Notes: generated by a model not told the origin, from the sequence alone. Positions 1 through 10,111 are shown, numbered from the stretch's first letter. The stretch: DNA of 64,000 nucleotides from Denitrificimonas caeni (GCF_905120345.1 NZ_CAJHOA010000003.1:248001-312000); one strand, 5' to 3'. Translations and numbers: made by a program.

Positions 1-507
1 CGGTGAGACAATCATCAGGTTCTCAAAGCGCTGAGTGTGGATATCATCCACTAACACTGGGGAACCGTAGATATTATCAACAGGGATATCGAAGAAACCT
101 TGGATTTGGTCAGCGTGCAGGTCAACCGTAAGTACGCGGTCAACACCAACACCAGAGAGCATATCAGCAACCACTTTCGCGCTGATCGCAACACGTGCTG
201 AACGCGGTCGACGGTCTTGGCGAGCATAGCCGAAATAAGGAATCACAGCAGTGATGCGCGACGCTGAAGAGCGACGGAATGCATCAATCATAACAATGAG
301 TTCCATGAGGTTGTCATTGGTCGGTGCGCAGGTTGGCTGAATTAAGAATACATCCTTGCCGCGTACGTTCTCATTGATTTCCGCACTGACTTCACCGTCA
401 GAGAATTTGCCGATCGAAGCATCACCCAGTGGAATATATAATTGGGCTGCTACTCGTCGAGCGAGGTCGGGGTTTGCGTTCCCCGTAAAGATCATCATCT
501 TGGACAC
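1..507 (-). CDS. prs: Ribose-phosphate pyrophosphokinase, 3' end cut off by window edge
   Basis: Makes PRPP from ribose-5-phosphate and ATP for nucleotide, His, Trp and NAD synthesis in the cytoplasm. The 169 N-terminal codons are present of a usual length near 313. The start is a GTG giving [16 protein letters not shown], typical of Pseudomonas Prs. The flexible-loop region [10 protein letters not shown] and the segment [12 protein letters not shown] are visible. No in-frame ATG with the right N-terminus lies upstream. It is the last gene of a leftward series behind tRNA-Gln, but a strong terminator sits between the two, so it probably has its own promoter in the 508-540 gap or depends on read-through. 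Family identity is certain; the C-terminus is outside the window. Confidence 0.96.
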   Translation of the reverse strand, partial: MSKMMIFTGNANPDLARRVAAQLYIPLGDASIGKFSDGEVSAEINENVRGKDVFLIQPTCAPTNDNLMELIVMIDAFRRSSASRITAVIPYFGYARQDRRPRSARVAISAKVVADMLSGVGVDRVLTVDLHADQIQGFFDIPVDNIYGSPVLVDDIHTQRFENLMIVSP

Positions 508-540
508 GCGCAGTACCTGTTACTGAGGGTGGGCCTGACG

Positions 541-590
541 AAAAAAACCTTCGTAACTTCGCGATCAACGCGAAACCACGAAGGTTTCGT
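541..590 (-). terminator. Rho-independent terminator after tRNA-Gln
   Basis: A nested hairpin: outer arms AAACCTTCGT / ACGAAGGTTT and inner arms TTCGCG / CGCGAA. Read on the minus strand it is followed by a run of T residues (the A run at 541-547). It lies just downstream of the tRNA and upstream of prs, so it should release the tRNA transcript. Confidence 0.8.
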
Positions 591-594
591 AATG

Positions 595-669
595 TGGCAG
601 GGGCGGCTGGATTCGAACCAACGCATGGCAGGATCAAAACCTGCTGCCTTACCGCTTGGCGACGCCCCT
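595..669 (-). tRNA. tRNA-Gln (anticodon TTG)
   Basis: The reverse complement folds as a 75-nt cloverleaf. The acceptor stem AGGGGCG pairs with CGCCCCT, the discriminator is G and CCA is encoded. The T-loop GGTTCGAATCC is present and the anticodon loop TTTTGAT reads CAA. A glutamine tRNA between prs and ispE is also the Pseudomonas arrangement. Confidence 0.96.
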
Positions 670-701
670 GTAGAGTTGTACATTTTAATAATGTAGAACT
701 A

Positions 702-1601
702 TCAGTTTTCAATTAAGTTTTGCAGTGCTCGGTGCAACATCGAAATGTTTGCGCCTTGTGCTACAAAGCTTGGTAGAGACTCTGAAATCTGGGTTGCTAT
801 GTTAACAGCTTGTTGTTCGTTTGGGAAGCCCCCAAATATACAACTTCCAGTTCCAGTTAATCGAGCATCAACATATTTGTTAAGCAAGATCAACGCGTTA
901 CGAACCTCTCTGTAACGCATCTCAACTACCGCTTGGCAATCATTGTGACCGCCTTGCTTGAGAACGGTGCGTATATTAGTCACGGGAGTATCGCGTGTCA
1001 AGCACTGGTCTGAAAATATTTTCGCTGTGCTGATCGAAACAGGCGGCACAGCCACTAAATACCACGGTTCGGGCAAATCTACAGGCTGTAATTTTTCTCC
1101 GATACCTTGCGCAAATGCCGCACGCCCCATAACAAATACCGGTACATCAGCACCGAGACTTAGACCTAATTCAGCAAGTGAATCTAAAGACTGTTGCGTG
1201 CGCCATAGATAATTAAGGCCGACGAGTGTCGTTGCCGCGTTGGAACTGCCGCCACCAATGCCGCCACCAACCGGTAGTTTTTTATCTAACCAGATATCTG
1301 CGCCCAGCTTGGTTTTACTCTGTGCTTGTAATAAGCGCGCGGCACGAACAATTAAATTATCGTCGTGCGCAACACCTTCGATTGCGCTGTGTAAAATAAT
1401 TTGCCCATCGTTACGAGGGCTGAAATGTAAGGTGTCAGCGTAGTCGAGGAACTGGAAGAGTGTTTCCAGTAAGTGATAACCATCAGCGCGCCGACCGACG
1501 ATATGCAGCATTAAATTGAGCTTAGCTGGTGCGGGTAGGCTCAGTGGTGCCGAATCACGGCTTGATTGCTGATCAGCGCTATTTAAAGTGTCTTCTTGCA
1601 T
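702..1601 (-). CDS. ispE: 4-diphosphocytidyl-2-C-methyl-D-erythritol kinase
   Basis: GHMP-family kinase that phosphorylates CDP-methylerythritol in the MEP isoprenoid pathway. From the ATG at 1601 it is 299 residues. Lys27 and Asn29 lie in the PAPAKLNL motif, the glycine-rich ATP loop [13 protein letters not shown] spans residues 110-122, and Asp152 in GADVPVF is the expected catalytic Asp. The open frame extends 23 codons upstream into lolB, but the ATG at 1601 follows the lolB stop by 4 bases, which fits translational coupling, and known IspE proteins begin near here. It lies in a leftward operon TPR-lolB-ispE, followed by tRNA-Gln and prs. The N-terminal 20 residues are longer than in many homologues, so a later start is possible. 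Confidence 0.95.
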   Translation of the reverse strand: MQEDTLNSADQQSSRDSAPLSLPAPAKLNLMLHIVGRRADGYHLLETLFQFLDYADTLHFSPRNDGQIILHSAIEGVAHDDNLIVRAARLLQAQSKTKLGADIWLDKKLPVGGGIGGGSSNAATTLVGLNYLWRTQQSLDSLAELGLSLGADVPVFVMGRAAFAQGIGEKLQPVDLPEPWYLVAVPPVSISTAKIFSDQCLTRDTPVTNIRTVLKQGGHNDCQAVVEMRYREVRNALILLNKYVDARLTGTGSCIFGGFPNEQQAVNIATQISESLPSFVAQGANISMLHRALQNLIEN

Positions 1602-1605
1602 GCGA

Positions 1606-2223
1606 TTACTGACCCAGTTGCCGGGCTTGCCATTCTTTAACGACCAACGTGATATTGAGACCGGCACCACTGAGCTTAATCCGCTCGGGTAGCCGTATAC
1701 CGTTTTCAGTACGGTAGCTTAAGTACTCAATCTGCCATTGATCCTGTTCAAGTTGTGCCAGCAGGCTGTTGTTGTCGAGTTGTACTCGGCTTTTACTGTG
1801 CGGGGAGGGTAGGCCTCGCACCCACCAGAGTAGGTTTTTTACCGGTAAGCTCCAGCCCAGTTGCTGCTGCATTAAATCTTCAGCAGACTGCGCCTGGTAT
1901 GTGCCGCGGTTCGCAATGTCTAATGTGACTGCACCTTGACGACCGGTTAAGCGGGTTGAGCCTTGGCCAAGCGGGCCTGACAGGCGAATATCAAAATAAT
2001 CTTGACGTTGCAGCCAGAATAAGACTGCGCTGCCAGATTCGCGTTCACTACGGATACCCAATTTGCCGCTGATTTGCCATGCATCTAAAGGCGCAACCTG
2101 TTGCTTGTGAGTTTGCCAAGAATCAGCTTTACCGTTGCCGCTGAGGTGCTCTTTTGTCGCAAACTGACTGCAGCCGTTGAGTACAAAGAGCAGGCTCAGT
2201 AAAAAAACACTGGAAAGACGCAT
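1606..2223 (-). CDS. lolB: Outer-membrane lipoprotein receptor LolB
   Basis: Accepts lipoproteins from LolA and inserts them in the inner leaflet of the outer membrane. From the ATG at 2223 it is 205 residues with a hydrophobic signal and lipobox LNGC; Cys18 is the predicted lipidated residue. Downstream the LolB-type segment [18 protein letters not shown] is followed by [18 protein letters not shown]. An ATG 14 codons upstream exists but overlaps the end of the TPR gene and would put charged residues ahead of the signal, so the internal ATG 4 bases after the TPR stop is chosen. It sits between the TPR gene and ispE, as in Pseudomonas. Confidence 0.94.
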   Translation of the reverse strand: MRLSSVFLLSLLFVLNGCSQFATKEHLSGNGKADSWQTHKQQVAPLDAWQISGKLGIRSERESGSAVLFWLQRQDYFDIRLSGPLGQGSTRLTGRQGAVTLDIANRGTYQAQSAEDLMQQQLGWSLPVKNLLWWVRGLPSPHSKSRVQLDNNSLLAQLEQDQWQIEYLSYRTENGIRLPERIKLSGAGLNITLVVKEWQARQLGQ

Positions 2224-2227
2224 CAGT

Positions 2228-3955
2228 TTAGAGGTCCTTGTTGGTGAGTCGTTGTAGGGTTTCAAGAAGAGTAGGGTTACTTGGCTCGGCTTTCAGCGCT
2301 TGCTTCCAAATACGCTGGGCTGCATCTTGCTTGCCTTGTTGCCATAACACCTCGCCTAAGTGCGCGGCAACTTCAGCATCTGGAAAGGCACTAAAAGCTT
2401 CGCGTAGCAGACGTTCAGCAGTCTCTAGATCGCCAAGGCGATAATAAACCCAGCCTAGGCTATCAGTGATTGCAGCATCGTTTGGCTCGAGTAAATGTGC
2501 TTGCTCGATGAGCTTGCGCGCTTCGTCTAAGCGATCAGTACGATCGGCAAGGGTATAACCTAGGGCGTTTAGAGCCATCGCGTTGTCAGGGTTTTTGTCA
2601 ATAATAAGACGCAAATCCTCTTCGAGTTGCGTTAGGTCGTTACGTTTTTCAGCAATCATTGCGCGTGTGTAGAGCAGGCTTGGATCGTCTTTATAATGAT
2701 TTAACGCTTGATTGATACGCAGCCACGCAGTCTCCACTTGGCCTTGAGTGGAGAGACCTTCAGCTTCAATGAGATACAGTTGAATGGCTAGGTCCGCACG
2801 CATTACACGCTGTAATTCGAAGTGAGTTGTCACTTCCTTAAGTCGGTCATTGTTGAGCAGTAGAGTGACAATACGCTGTTGGGCGGCAAGGTAGTTGCTT
2901 CCTGATTGTATTGTGTTGTAGGCAGACAACGCTTGCTCGGTGTCTTCTAACTCTTCAAATACTCGGCCTAAATTGTACTGCGCAGCAGAGCTATGGCTGC
3001 CTCGTTCGATGAGGTCTTCAAGGTATGCTTGTGCTTCAAGCCACGCCTCTAAATCCATATTAATTAAGGCCAGTGAGAAGCGCAGGTCATCGTCATCAGG
3101 TGATTGTTGTAACAGCTCTATAAATTCGGCGCGCGCCTCTTCCAGCTGGTTAAGTTCAATCAATTGGCGCGCGTAAGCCATACGTAAACGGCTGTCGCCT
3201 GGGGTTTTCTTTAGAGCGCTACGCAACAAGGGTAAAGCTTCTTCACCGCGATTGAGCTGGCTGAGTAAGCGTGCTCTTAAGAGCGTAGTGGCAATCACAG
3301 TGTATTTTTTAGGTTGATCTTCCAGCAGTTTTAGAGCGTCTTCGCTGCGCTCATCTTGATTGAGTAAAATGGCTTTGCTGAAGACCAGTTGTTGGTTATA
3401 GGGGTGCTTTACTAATAAGCGGTCAAAGCTTTGCAGCAGCGCGTTGCGCGTTTTGCTGTCAGACTGGGCAGCCGACAACGCAAGAAAATCAAATTGCGTT
3501 TCGCCATTACCCAATAAAACTTTTTCCATACGTTGCATGGCTTCGTCATAACGCTTGGCTTGTGCCAGTTGAATCGCGGCAGAGCGTTGTGCTTCTAAGT
3601 CATCCGGTGCAGCATTGGCCCAAATCAGGGCGCTACTGAGCGCGCGTTGGTCTTCGCCAAGGTATTCAGCAATGCGGAAAGCACGCTCAGCAACCCCAGG
3701 GTCGCCGGTGACTTGAGCTTGCTGGCTGTAATTCTCTGAAGCAATATCAAAGCGATCACGCTGTCCGGCAATTTCCGCAGAGAGTAAACTGATTAAGGTC
3801 TCTGGTGAGAACTGCGCACTAGTACTTTCCGCGACGCTGGTTTGTGTCGCGATGGGCACAGCTGTATCGTTCACCGGTAGATTGCTATCTGACGGCAGGG
3901 CTTGGCAGCCGGATAAAATAAAACTGATTGAAATAACACTAAAATATTTATTCAT
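2228..3955 (-). CDS. Tetratricopeptide-repeat lipoprotein (PA4667 type)
   Basis: A 575-residue predicted lipoprotein: N-terminal hydrophobic signal with lipobox LSGC, so Cys17 is likely lipidated. The rest is helical repeats; clear TPR-like units occur near the C-terminus, for example NALGYTLADRTDRLDEARK and DSLGWVYYRLGDLETAERLL, and weaker ones in the middle. It shares the position upstream of lolB with the P. aeruginosa TPR protein PA4667. Probably outer-membrane or periplasmic and scaffold-like; the exact function is not known to me. It starts the leftward lolB-ispE operon and is divergent from hemA across a 236-bp gap that must hold both promoters. I could not pick those promoters with confidence. 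Confidence 0.88.
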   Translation of the reverse strand: MNKYFSVISISFILSGCQALPSDSNLPVNDTAVPIATQTSVAESTSAQFSPETLISLLSAEIAGQRDRFDIASENYSQQAQVTGDPGVAERAFRIAEYLGEDQRALSSALIWANAAPDDLEAQRSAAIQLAQAKRYDEAMQRMEKVLLGNGETQFDFLALSAAQSDSKTRNALLQSFDRLLVKHPYNQQLVFSKAILLNQDERSEDALKLLEDQPKKYTVIATTLLRARLLSQLNRGEEALPLLRSALKKTPGDSRLRMAYARQLIELNQLEEARAEFIELLQQSPDDDDLRFSLALINMDLEAWLEAQAYLEDLIERGSHSSAAQYNLGRVFEELEDTEQALSAYNTIQSGSNYLAAQQRIVTLLLNNDRLKEVTTHFELQRVMRADLAIQLYLIEAEGLSTQGQVETAWLRINQALNHYKDDPSLLYTRAMIAEKRNDLTQLEEDLRLIIDKNPDNAMALNALGYTLADRTDRLDEARKLIEQAHLLEPNDAAITDSLGWVYYRLGDLETAERLLREAFSAFPDAEVAAHLGEVLWQQGKQDAAQRIWKQALKAEPSNPTLLETLQRLTNKDL

Positions 3956-4191
3956 AGGTACAAGCTAAGACAAGTTAGAATAGCTGCATCATGACACAAG
4001 CAGCGTAAAGGCGCGCGACACTCTAAGTTTATGCGTTGAGTTAAACGCTTGTGCTGTGACCGTCTTCGCATGTGATAGTCTAAAATATATGCTTTTTCTG
4101 ACACTTTGTGTTGTGTTTTGTTTGGGGAGGTTGTTCTGAAGGCTTTGAAGTAGGACAATTGCCCGCTTTGAATCCCCTTTAGCGACGATGC

Positions 4192-5457
4192 ATGGCTTTT
4201 ATAGCACTTGGAATTAATCATAAAACGGCGTCAGTGGCGGTCCGTGAGCGCGTGGCGTTTAGCCCTGAACAATTAGTTGAGGCGTTACGTCAGCTGTGTC
4301 GAGTCGTGGGCAGTCGAGAAGCCGCGATTTTATCGACCTGTAATCGTAGTGAACTCTATTTAGAAATGGAGTGTGCACAGCCACAGGCAGTACTGGATTG
4401 GTTGGCTCGGTTTCATGATGTGCCCGCTGAAGACTTACAAGCCTGCGCTTATGTTCATCAAGATGACCAGGCTATTCGTCATATGATGCGTGTCGCCTGT
4501 GGCTTAGATTCTTTAGTGCTTGGCGAACCACAAATTCTTGGGCAAATTAAAACAGCTTATGCTGTGGCACGAGAGGCCGGCACACTTGGACCTTTATTAG
4601 GGCGCTTGTTTCAAGCCACCTTTAGCACCGCAAAAACGGTACGTACCGATACAGCGATTGGTGAAAATCCAGTCTCTGTGGCTTTTGCTGCAGTCAGTTT
4701 AGCTAAGCAAATTTTTACCGATTTGAGTCATAGTCAAGCCTTGCTAGTGGGGGCTGGTGAAACCATTACGTTGGTTGCACGACACTTATATGAGCAGGGC
4801 GTTAAAAATATTGTCGTAGCGAACCGAACCTTAGAGCGCGCGACGTTATTGGCCAATGAGTTTTCTGGGCAGGCCATTGTTTTGTCGGATATCCCCGATG
4901 CTTTAGTGAACAGCGATATTGTCATCAGTTCCACGGCCAGTCAGCTGCCTATTTTAGGTAAGGGCGCAGTCGAGCGAGCGTTAAAACTCCGTAAGCATAA
5001 GCCGATTTTTATGGTTGATATTGCCGTGCCGCGCGATATTGAACCGCAGGTTGGCGAGTTGGATGATGTCTACTTATACAGCGTCGATGACCTGCATGAA
5101 GTAGTAACAGAGAATTTAAAAAGCCGCCAGGGCGCAGCCAAAGCTGCTGAAGAATTGGTGGTGCAAGGTACCGCTGACTTTATGCAGCGCTTGCGTGAGC
5201 TTGAGGCTGTGGATGTCTTGCGCGCCTATCGTCAACAAGGTGAACGTTTGCGTGATGAAGAGTTGGCCCGTGCGCAACGAGCGTTAGCCAATGGTGCGTC
5301 ACCCGAAGATGCACTGGCTGCTTTGGCTCGAGGCTTAACTAATAAGCTGCTGCATGCTCCTAGTGTGCAATTAAAACGTTTATCTGCCGATGGTCGCTGT
5401 GAAGCGCTGGCAGTTGCGCAAGAATTATTTGGTTTAACAACAGGTGACTCGAATTAA
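4192..5457 (+). CDS. hemA: Glutamyl-tRNA reductase
   Basis: Reduces Glu-tRNA to glutamate-1-semialdehyde, the first step of C5 haem synthesis. It has 421 residues, normal length. GINHKTA starts at residue 7, the catalytic Cys50 is in [19 protein letters not shown] follows, and an NADPH-binding domain contains GAGET ([16 protein letters not shown]). The C-terminal dimerisation helix is complete. The stop codon overlaps the prfA start by one base (TAATG), showing a coupled hemA-prfA-prmC-moeB-murI run. The ribosome site is weak. Confidence 0.97.
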   Translation: MAFIALGINHKTASVAVRERVAFSPEQLVEALRQLCRVVGSREAAILSTCNRSELYLEMECAQPQAVLDWLARFHDVPAEDLQACAYVHQDDQAIRHMMRVACGLDSLVLGEPQILGQIKTAYAVAREAGTLGPLLGRLFQATFSTAKTVRTDTAIGENPVSVAFAAVSLAKQIFTDLSHSQALLVGAGETITLVARHLYEQGVKNIVVANRTLERATLLANEFSGQAIVLSDIPDALVNSDIVISSTASQLPILGKGAVERALKLRKHKPIFMVDIAVPRDIEPQVGELDDVYLYSVDDLHEVVTENLKSRQGAAKAAEELVVQGTADFMQRLRELEAVDVLRAYRQQGERLRDEELARAQRALANGASPEDALAALARGLTNKLLHAPSVQLKRLSADGRCEALAVAQELFGLTTGDSN

Positions 5458-6539
5458 TGAAAGCGTCGTTAGTCAATCGTTTGGACCGCCTGCAAGAGCG
5501 CTATGAGGAACTCACAGCATTATTAGGCGATGCACAGGTGATCAGTGATCAAAATAAATACCGCGCCTACTCCAAAGAGTATGCTGAGGTTGAACCTGTG
5601 GTAGTGGTTTTTCAAACGTGGCGCAAAACTCGCAGTGACCTTGAGGAAGCCCAGGCTTTACTCAAGGATGCGGATCTTGATGTGCGTGAGATGGCCGTCG
5701 AGGAAGTGGCAGAATGCCGCGCATCCTTATTGACCATTGAAGCTGATTTACAGCGCTTGATGTTACCTAAAGACCCTAACGACAGCCGTAATATATTTCT
5801 TGAAGTCCGCGCCGGAACGGGTGGTGATGAAGCGGCTATTTTTGCCGGTGACTTGTTGCGGATGTATTTGCGTTACGCTGAACGCCAAGGCTGGCGGGTG
5901 GAGATTCTCTCTGAGCACGCAGGTGAACATGGTGGTTATAAAGAGGCGATTGCGCGCGTAGAAGGTGCCAATGTGTATGGCCGTTTGAAGTTTGAGTCCG
6001 GTGCGCACCGCGTACAACGCGTGCCGGAAACTGAATCGCAAGGTCGTGTGCACACCTCGGCTTGCACCGTGGTGGTCTTGCCTGAGCCGGATGAGCAAGC
6101 TGCGATTGAAATCAATCCAGCCGATTTGCGCGTGGACACCTACCGCGCCTCTGGTGCTGGCGGTCAACACATTAACAAAACCGATTCGGCAGTACGTATT
6201 ACTCACTTGCCGAGTGGCATGGTGGTGGAATGCCAAGAAGAGCGCTCGCAGCATAAAAACCGCGCCCGTGCCATGGGTTGGTTGGCGGCCCGTCTAGAAG
6301 ATCAGCAAACCAGTGCTGCCGCGCAAGAAATGTCTGCGACGCGTAAATCATTGGTCGGCAGTGGTGACCGTTCAGAGCGTATTCGCACCTACAACTTTCC
6401 GCAGGGGCGGGTCACTGATCATCGTATTAACCTGACTCTGTACTCGCTGGCCGATGTCATCAGTGGCAGCTTAGAGCAGATTATTGATCCGCTATTGCTT
6501 GAGTACCAAGCTGATCAGCTTGCCGCGTTAGGCGATTAA
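5457..6539 (+). CDS. prfA: Peptide chain release factor 1
   Basis: Recognises UAA and UAG and triggers peptide release. At 360 residues it is full length. The GGQ motif is in [16 protein letters not shown] (about residue 235), and the PxT codon-recognition tripeptide appears as PET in [10 protein letters not shown]. The latter is a common bacterial variant. It overlaps hemA by one base and prmC, whose product methylates the GGQ glutamine, follows immediately, so target and modifier are co-transcribed. Confidence 0.98.
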   Translation: MKASLVNRLDRLQERYEELTALLGDAQVISDQNKYRAYSKEYAEVEPVVVVFQTWRKTRSDLEEAQALLKDADLDVREMAVEEVAECRASLLTIEADLQRLMLPKDPNDSRNIFLEVRAGTGGDEAAIFAGDLLRMYLRYAERQGWRVEILSEHAGEHGGYKEAIARVEGANVYGRLKFESGAHRVQRVPETESQGRVHTSACTVVVLPEPDEQAAIEINPADLRVDTYRASGAGGQHINKTDSAVRITHLPSGMVVECQEERSQHKNRARAMGWLAARLEDQQTSAAAQEMSATRKSLVGSGDRSERIRTYNFPQGRVTDHRINLTLYSLADVISGSLEQIIDPLLLEYQADQLAALGD

Positions 6540-7384
6540 TGGTAATGAAACGCATTGATCAGTTGTTGGCCTATGCTGCGCAGATTGATTCACCTACCGC
6601 GCAGCTGGATGCTGAACTGCTCTTGGCTTTTGTCCTTGATAAACCACGCAGCTACCTTTATACCTGGCCCGAAAAAACGGTCAGTGAGCAGCAGTCTGCA
6701 GCGTTTATGATGCTGTTTGAGCGCCGTCAGCGTGGCGAGCCCGTCGCTTATTTATTAGGTCGTCAGGGGTTTTGGACACTGGATTTACAGGTGGCTGAAC
6801 ACACACTGATTCCTCGCGCCGATACAGAACTCTTGGTTGAGGCTGCTTTACAGCTCGCTGATGCACAGAGCGCGTTACAGGTGTTAGATTTAGGCACTGG
6901 TACTGGTGCTTTGGCGCTGGCTTTAGCCAGTGAGCGAGCGCAATGGACAGTAACCGGCGTGGATCGTATCGAATCAGCGGTGGCTCTAGCGCAAAGCAAT
7001 CAGCGTCAATTACAGCTGAATAATGTTACGTTTTTGCCCAGCTCTTGGTTTAGTGCGCTGGCTGGGCAGTGTTACGATTTAATTATTAGTAATCCGCCCT
7101 ATATTGCTGATAACGATCCGCACTTGCAGCGCGGCGATGTGCGTTTTGAGCCTCTGAGCGCCTTGGTGTCTGGCCCCGATGGTTTAGATGATCTGCGTCT
7201 GATTATTGCCCAAGCTCCGGCCTATTTAAGCGCCAATGGCTGGTTGTTGTTGGAGCATGGTTTTGATCAGGCTAGTGCTGTGCGTGAGTTGCTACAACAA
7301 GCAGGCTTTGTTGATGTCAGTAGTCGGCGTGACTTATCAAAGCATGAAAGAATCAGTTTAGGGCGTCTGCCATCCTTGTCTTAG
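6539..7384 (+). CDS. prmC: Release factor glutamine methyltransferase
   Basis: SAM-dependent N5-methyltransferase acting on the GGQ glutamine of RF1 and RF2. It has 281 residues from the ATG overlapping the prfA stop; a second ATG two codons later (6545) is equally possible. The N-terminal substrate domain is followed by a Rossmann fold with LDLGTGTGALALALA (about residue 117) and the diagnostic NPPY motif in IISNPPYIADNDP (about residue 184). It is directly downstream of prfA. Confidence 0.96.
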   Translation: MVMKRIDQLLAYAAQIDSPTAQLDAELLLAFVLDKPRSYLYTWPEKTVSEQQSAAFMMLFERRQRGEPVAYLLGRQGFWTLDLQVAEHTLIPRADTELLVEAALQLADAQSALQVLDLGTGTGALALALASERAQWTVTGVDRIESAVALAQSNQRQLQLNNVTFLPSSWFSALAGQCYDLIISNPPYIADNDPHLQRGDVRFEPLSALVSGPDGLDDLRLIIAQAPAYLSANGWLLLEHGFDQASAVRELLQQAGFVDVSSRRDLSKHERISLGRLPSLS

Positions 7385-7397
7385 GTCGTCATACTCC

Positions 7398-8153
7398 ATG
7401 TTAAATGATGAAGAATTACTGCGTTACAGTCGACAAATCCTCTTAAAGCAAGTGGATGTGGCTGGCCAGTTACGTTTAAAAAACAGCAAAGTATTGATTG
7501 TTGGCTTAGGCGGACTCGGTTCTCCGGTTGCCCTATATTTGGCTGCAGCAGGTGTTGGTGAGTTGTATTTGGCTGATTTTGATAGCCTTGATTTATCTAA
7601 TTTGCAGCGACAAATAGTGCACGACAGTAGTGCTTTAGGTGTTTTAAAAGTGCAGTCAGCACAAGCTCGTTTGCAGGCTTTAAATCCGCAGATTGCTGTG
7701 CATACCATCAGTATTAAGCTCGATACAGATAATTTACCGGCAGTGTTGCAGTCGGTCGACGTGGTGGTTGATTGTACTGATAACTTCACTATTCGAGGTC
7801 AGCTCAATACCGCTTGTTTTGCGGCTAATAAGGTTCTGGTCAGTGGCGCCGCAATTCGTAGTGAAGGGCAGATCAGTGTTTATGATCCGCGTAATGCCGA
7901 CAGTCCGTGTTACCACTGCGTGTTTGGTGAGGGTGAAGAAGAAGGACTGACCTGTAGCGAAGCTGGGGTGTTGGGTCCGTTGGTAGGCTTGATTGGCAGT
8001 TTGCAAGCGTTGGAAGTTTTGAAGGTTATTGTTGGTTTCGGTGAGCCTTTGATCGGACGGTTGCTGTTAGTTGATGCTTTGAACAGCCATTTTCGTGAGT
8101 TGAAAACTCGCCGTGATCCGCACTGTGTTGTTTGCGGAGTGCGGCATGAATAA
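7398..8153 (+). CDS. moeB: ThiF/MoeB-type adenylyltransferase
   Basis: E1-like enzyme that adenylates the C-terminus of a small sulfur carrier (MoaD in molybdopterin synthesis, or ThiS). It has 251 residues. N-terminal RYSRQILL is followed by the nucleotide-binding loop [21 protein letters not shown] (about residues 32-52), and the catalytic-type segment [14 protein letters not shown]. Zinc cysteines occur as CYHC and CVVC, and [10 protein letters not shown] is typical of MoeB. Its position between prmC and murI matches Pseudomonas moeB. Sequence alone does not fully separate the MoeB and ThiF roles. It overlaps murI by 8 bases. Confidence 0.9.
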   Translation: MLNDEELLRYSRQILLKQVDVAGQLRLKNSKVLIVGLGGLGSPVALYLAAAGVGELYLADFDSLDLSNLQRQIVHDSSALGVLKVQSAQARLQALNPQIAVHTISIKLDTDNLPAVLQSVDVVVDCTDNFTIRGQLNTACFAANKVLVSGAAIRSEGQISVYDPRNADSPCYHCVFGEGEEEGLTCSEAGVLGPLVGLIGSLQALEVLKVIVGFGEPLIGRLLLVDALNSHFRELKTRRDPHCVVCGVRHE

Positions 8154-8940
8154 GCAGGCCGCGATCGGTGTGTTTGATTCGGGTTTGGGTGGTATTTCTG
8201 TATTGCATGAAATTCGTCGATTGCTGCCTGTTGAATCGCTGATTTATGTCGCTGATAGCGCTCATGTCCCTTACGGTGAGCAAACCGCAGAGTTTATTGT
8301 TCAGCGCAGTTTAGCCATTAGTGCGTTTTTGCTGGCCCAGCCGGTTAAGGCTTTAGTAGTTGCGTGTAATACTGCAACGGCAGCTGCAGTGACTGAGTTA
8401 CGTCAACGTTGGCCGCAGGTATTGATTATCGGCATGGAGCCAGCGGTCAAGCCAGCTGTGCAAGCCTCTCCTTCTGGTAAAATTGGTGTTTTAGCCACAA
8501 CTGGCACGTTACGCAGCGCGCGTTTTGCAGCCTTGTTAGAACGCTTTGCCAGTGATGTACAAGTGGTTACACAGCCTTGCCCGGGCTTGGTTGAGTTAAT
8601 CGAGACAGGTCAGTTAAATACTCCGGCAACGCGCGCGCTGTTGAGCGGTTACGTTGAGCCTTTATTAACAGCGGGCTGTGATACGCTCATTCTTGGCTGC
8701 ACACATTACCCCTTGGTCAGGCCTTTGCTGCAGAGCTTGGTGCCAAGCCATGTGCAACTGATCGATACCGGCGAAGCGGTTGCCCGGCGTTTACAAAATG
8801 AGTTAGGTAAGCAGGGCTTGCTAGCCGACTCGCAATTACCAGTGGACTGTTTTTATAGTAGCGGTGATGTGCACAAAATAGCAAAGACCTTAGCGTCATT
8901 GTGGCCTACGCCGCAGCCTGTTCTTGCACTCGGCTTTTAA
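8146..8940 (+). CDS. murI: Glutamate racemase
   Basis: Converts L- to D-glutamate for peptidoglycan. From the ATG at 8146 it is 264 residues. [13 protein letters not shown] is at the N-terminus, and the two catalytic cysteines are in [11 protein letters not shown] and LGCTHYPL. An upstream alternative start in the same frame would sit inside moeB and adds residues not seen in the family. The start lies within the last codons of moeB, so translation is coupled. Confidence 0.96.
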   Translation: MNKQAAIGVFDSGLGGISVLHEIRRLLPVESLIYVADSAHVPYGEQTAEFIVQRSLAISAFLLAQPVKALVVACNTATAAAVTELRQRWPQVLIIGMEPAVKPAVQASPSGKIGVLATTGTLRSARFAALLERFASDVQVVTQPCPGLVELIETGQLNTPATRALLSGYVEPLLTAGCDTLILGCTHYPLVRPLLQSLVPSHVQLIDTGEAVARRLQNELGKQGLLADSQLPVDCFYSSGDVHKIAKTLASLWPTPQPVLALGF

Positions 8941-8975
8941 ATAATAAAAAACCTATTGAAGGAGCGGGAAAAATC

Positions 8976-9491
8976 ATGCGATTACTAATAATGAGTGCTG
9001 TCACTGCATTAGTGTTAGGTCTAAGCGTACAGCAGGCTTCTGCTGTCGACCTGACTGCCGCAGTGGGACGCACTGAAAAATCAACGACAACATTGCGTAT
9101 TGGTTTGCAAAAAAACTTCCAATCACGCTGGTGGCAAAGTGATGTGGGTGCATTAACTGGGTATTGGGATGCGGGTTATACCTTCTGGAAAGGTAATAAA
9201 ACCTCTGATAACCACAGTCTGTCCATTAGCCCAGTGCTGGTTTACGAGTTTAATGCGGATGTCTTTAAGCCGTATGTAGAAGCGGGTGTTGGCGTTTCAT
9301 TATTTGAAAATACCCGAATTGAAAGTCGCCGTTTAGGCAGCTCTTTTCAGTTTGAAGATCGCCTTGGTTTTGGTCTGCGTCTTTATAATCAAGCGCTTGG
9401 CTTGCGGGTGACTCACTATTCTAATGGCAGTTTAAAAAGCCCCAATGATGGTATTGAAGTGTACAGCTTGCATTACCGTATGGCTTTGTAA
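8976..9491 (+). CDS. pagL: Lipid A 3-O-deacylase PagL-like outer-membrane protein
   Basis: Predicted outer-membrane beta-barrel that removes the 3-O acyl chain from lipid A. It has 171 residues from the ATG at 8976, preceded by an AAGGAG site. A signal peptide ends around QQASA-VDL. Near the C-terminus, THYSNGSLKSPNDGIE carries the PagL-type His-x-Ser pair (HYS) and, 12 residues further, the Glu of the catalytic triad. The protein ends with an aromatic-rich strand (YSLHYRMAL), as barrels do. Pseudomonas pagL also lies next to murI. The end overlaps the pncC start by one base, which is not the P. aeruginosa neighbour. Confidence 0.87.
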   Translation: MRLLIMSAVTALVLGLSVQQASAVDLTAAVGRTEKSTTTLRIGLQKNFQSRWWQSDVGALTGYWDAGYTFWKGNKTSDNHSLSISPVLVYEFNADVFKPYVEAGVGVSLFENTRIESRRLGSSFQFEDRLGFGLRLYNQALGLRVTHYSNGSLKSPNDGIEVYSLHYRMAL

Positions 9492-10039
9492 TGAATCACG
9501 AACATAGTTTTTTTATTACTGACCTCGCCGAGCGTTTGGGGCAGAAGTTGCTTGCTGAACAGGCTGCTGTGAGCACCGCCGAGTCTTGTACCGGCGGCGG
9601 TATTGCTGAAGCCATTACTCGGATAGCAGGTAGTTCGGCATGGTTTGAGGTCGGTTTTGTCACCTATTCCAATCGACAAAAAATACGAGTGTTACAGGTG
9701 GCTGAAAGTGATTTGCTGCGCGATGGTGCTGTCAGTCAGCCGGTGGTTGAAAGCATGGTGCGCGGTACGCAACAGCTTTCTGGTGCTGAGTATGCTGTCG
9801 CTGTCAGTGGTGTGGCAGGTCCTGGCGGTGGCAGTGCCGAAAAACCAGTAGGAACCGTATGGTTGGCTTGGGCGCAGGGCGCACAAGTGCAATCGGGTTG
9901 CTGGTGCTTTGCTGGAGATCGACAGGCCGTTCGTCAGCAAACTGTGCAAGCAGCGCTGGCTGGTCTATTGTGTTTGGTAGACGGGCAAGCGGCAACAACT
10001 TGGCAGCAATGGCTAAATAAACATTTGCCTAATCAATAA
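9491..10039 (+). CDS. pncC: CinA-family nicotinamide-nucleotide amidohydrolase
   Basis: Stand-alone CinA C-terminal domain (182 residues) that deamidates NMN to nicotinate mononucleotide. Motifs: STAESCTGGGIAEAI (residues 28-42, with the reactive Ser/Cys region), VTYSNRQK, and VSGVAGPGGGSAEKPVGTVW. It lacks the N-terminal MoCF domain of full CinA, as in many gammaproteobacteria. It lies immediately upstream of recA, a conserved pairing, but with a separate SOS promoter between them. The ATG overlaps the pagL stop. Confidence 0.92.
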   Translation: MNHEHSFFITDLAERLGQKLLAEQAAVSTAESCTGGGIAEAITRIAGSSAWFEVGFVTYSNRQKIRVLQVAESDLLRDGAVSQPVVESMVRGTQQLSGAEYAVAVSGVAGPGGGSAEKPVGTVWLAWAQGAQVQSGCWCFAGDRQAVRQQTVQAALAGLLCLVDGQAATTWQQWLNKHLPNQ

Positions 10040-10053
10040 AGACTGTGGATAAT
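10025..10053 (+). promoter_or_regulatory. Sigma-70 promoter of recA
   Basis: TTGCCT at 10025-10030, a 17-bp spacer, and GATAAT at 10048-10053. The predicted start near 10060 falls inside the LexA-type box. The -35 overlaps the last codons of pncC. Confidence 0.6.
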
Positions 10054-10054
10054 G

Positions 10055-10070
10055 CTGGTTAGTTATCCAG
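10055..10070. promoter_or_regulatory. LexA (SOS) box upstream of recA
   Basis: CTG-N10-CAG in the exact 16-bp spacing of the gammaproteobacterial LexA operator, with an AT-biased centre. It lies just downstream of the -10, over the predicted transcription start, where a repressor would block initiation. The inner bases are not the ideal TA alternation, so affinity may be moderate. Confidence 0.65.
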
Positions 10071-10111
10071 TATTTAGAGCTTTAAGCTCACTTGTATTAT
10101 GAGGATCTGTA

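Noticed and set aside
3952-4221. 89-residue minus-strand frame between the TPR gene and hemA
   Set aside because: Overlaps the hemA start and has no recognisable features or ribosome site. The interval is better explained as divergent promoters.
5457-6539. PET instead of PAT in the RF1 codon-recognition tripeptide
   Set aside because: PxT variation at the middle residue, including PET, is common in bacterial RF1.
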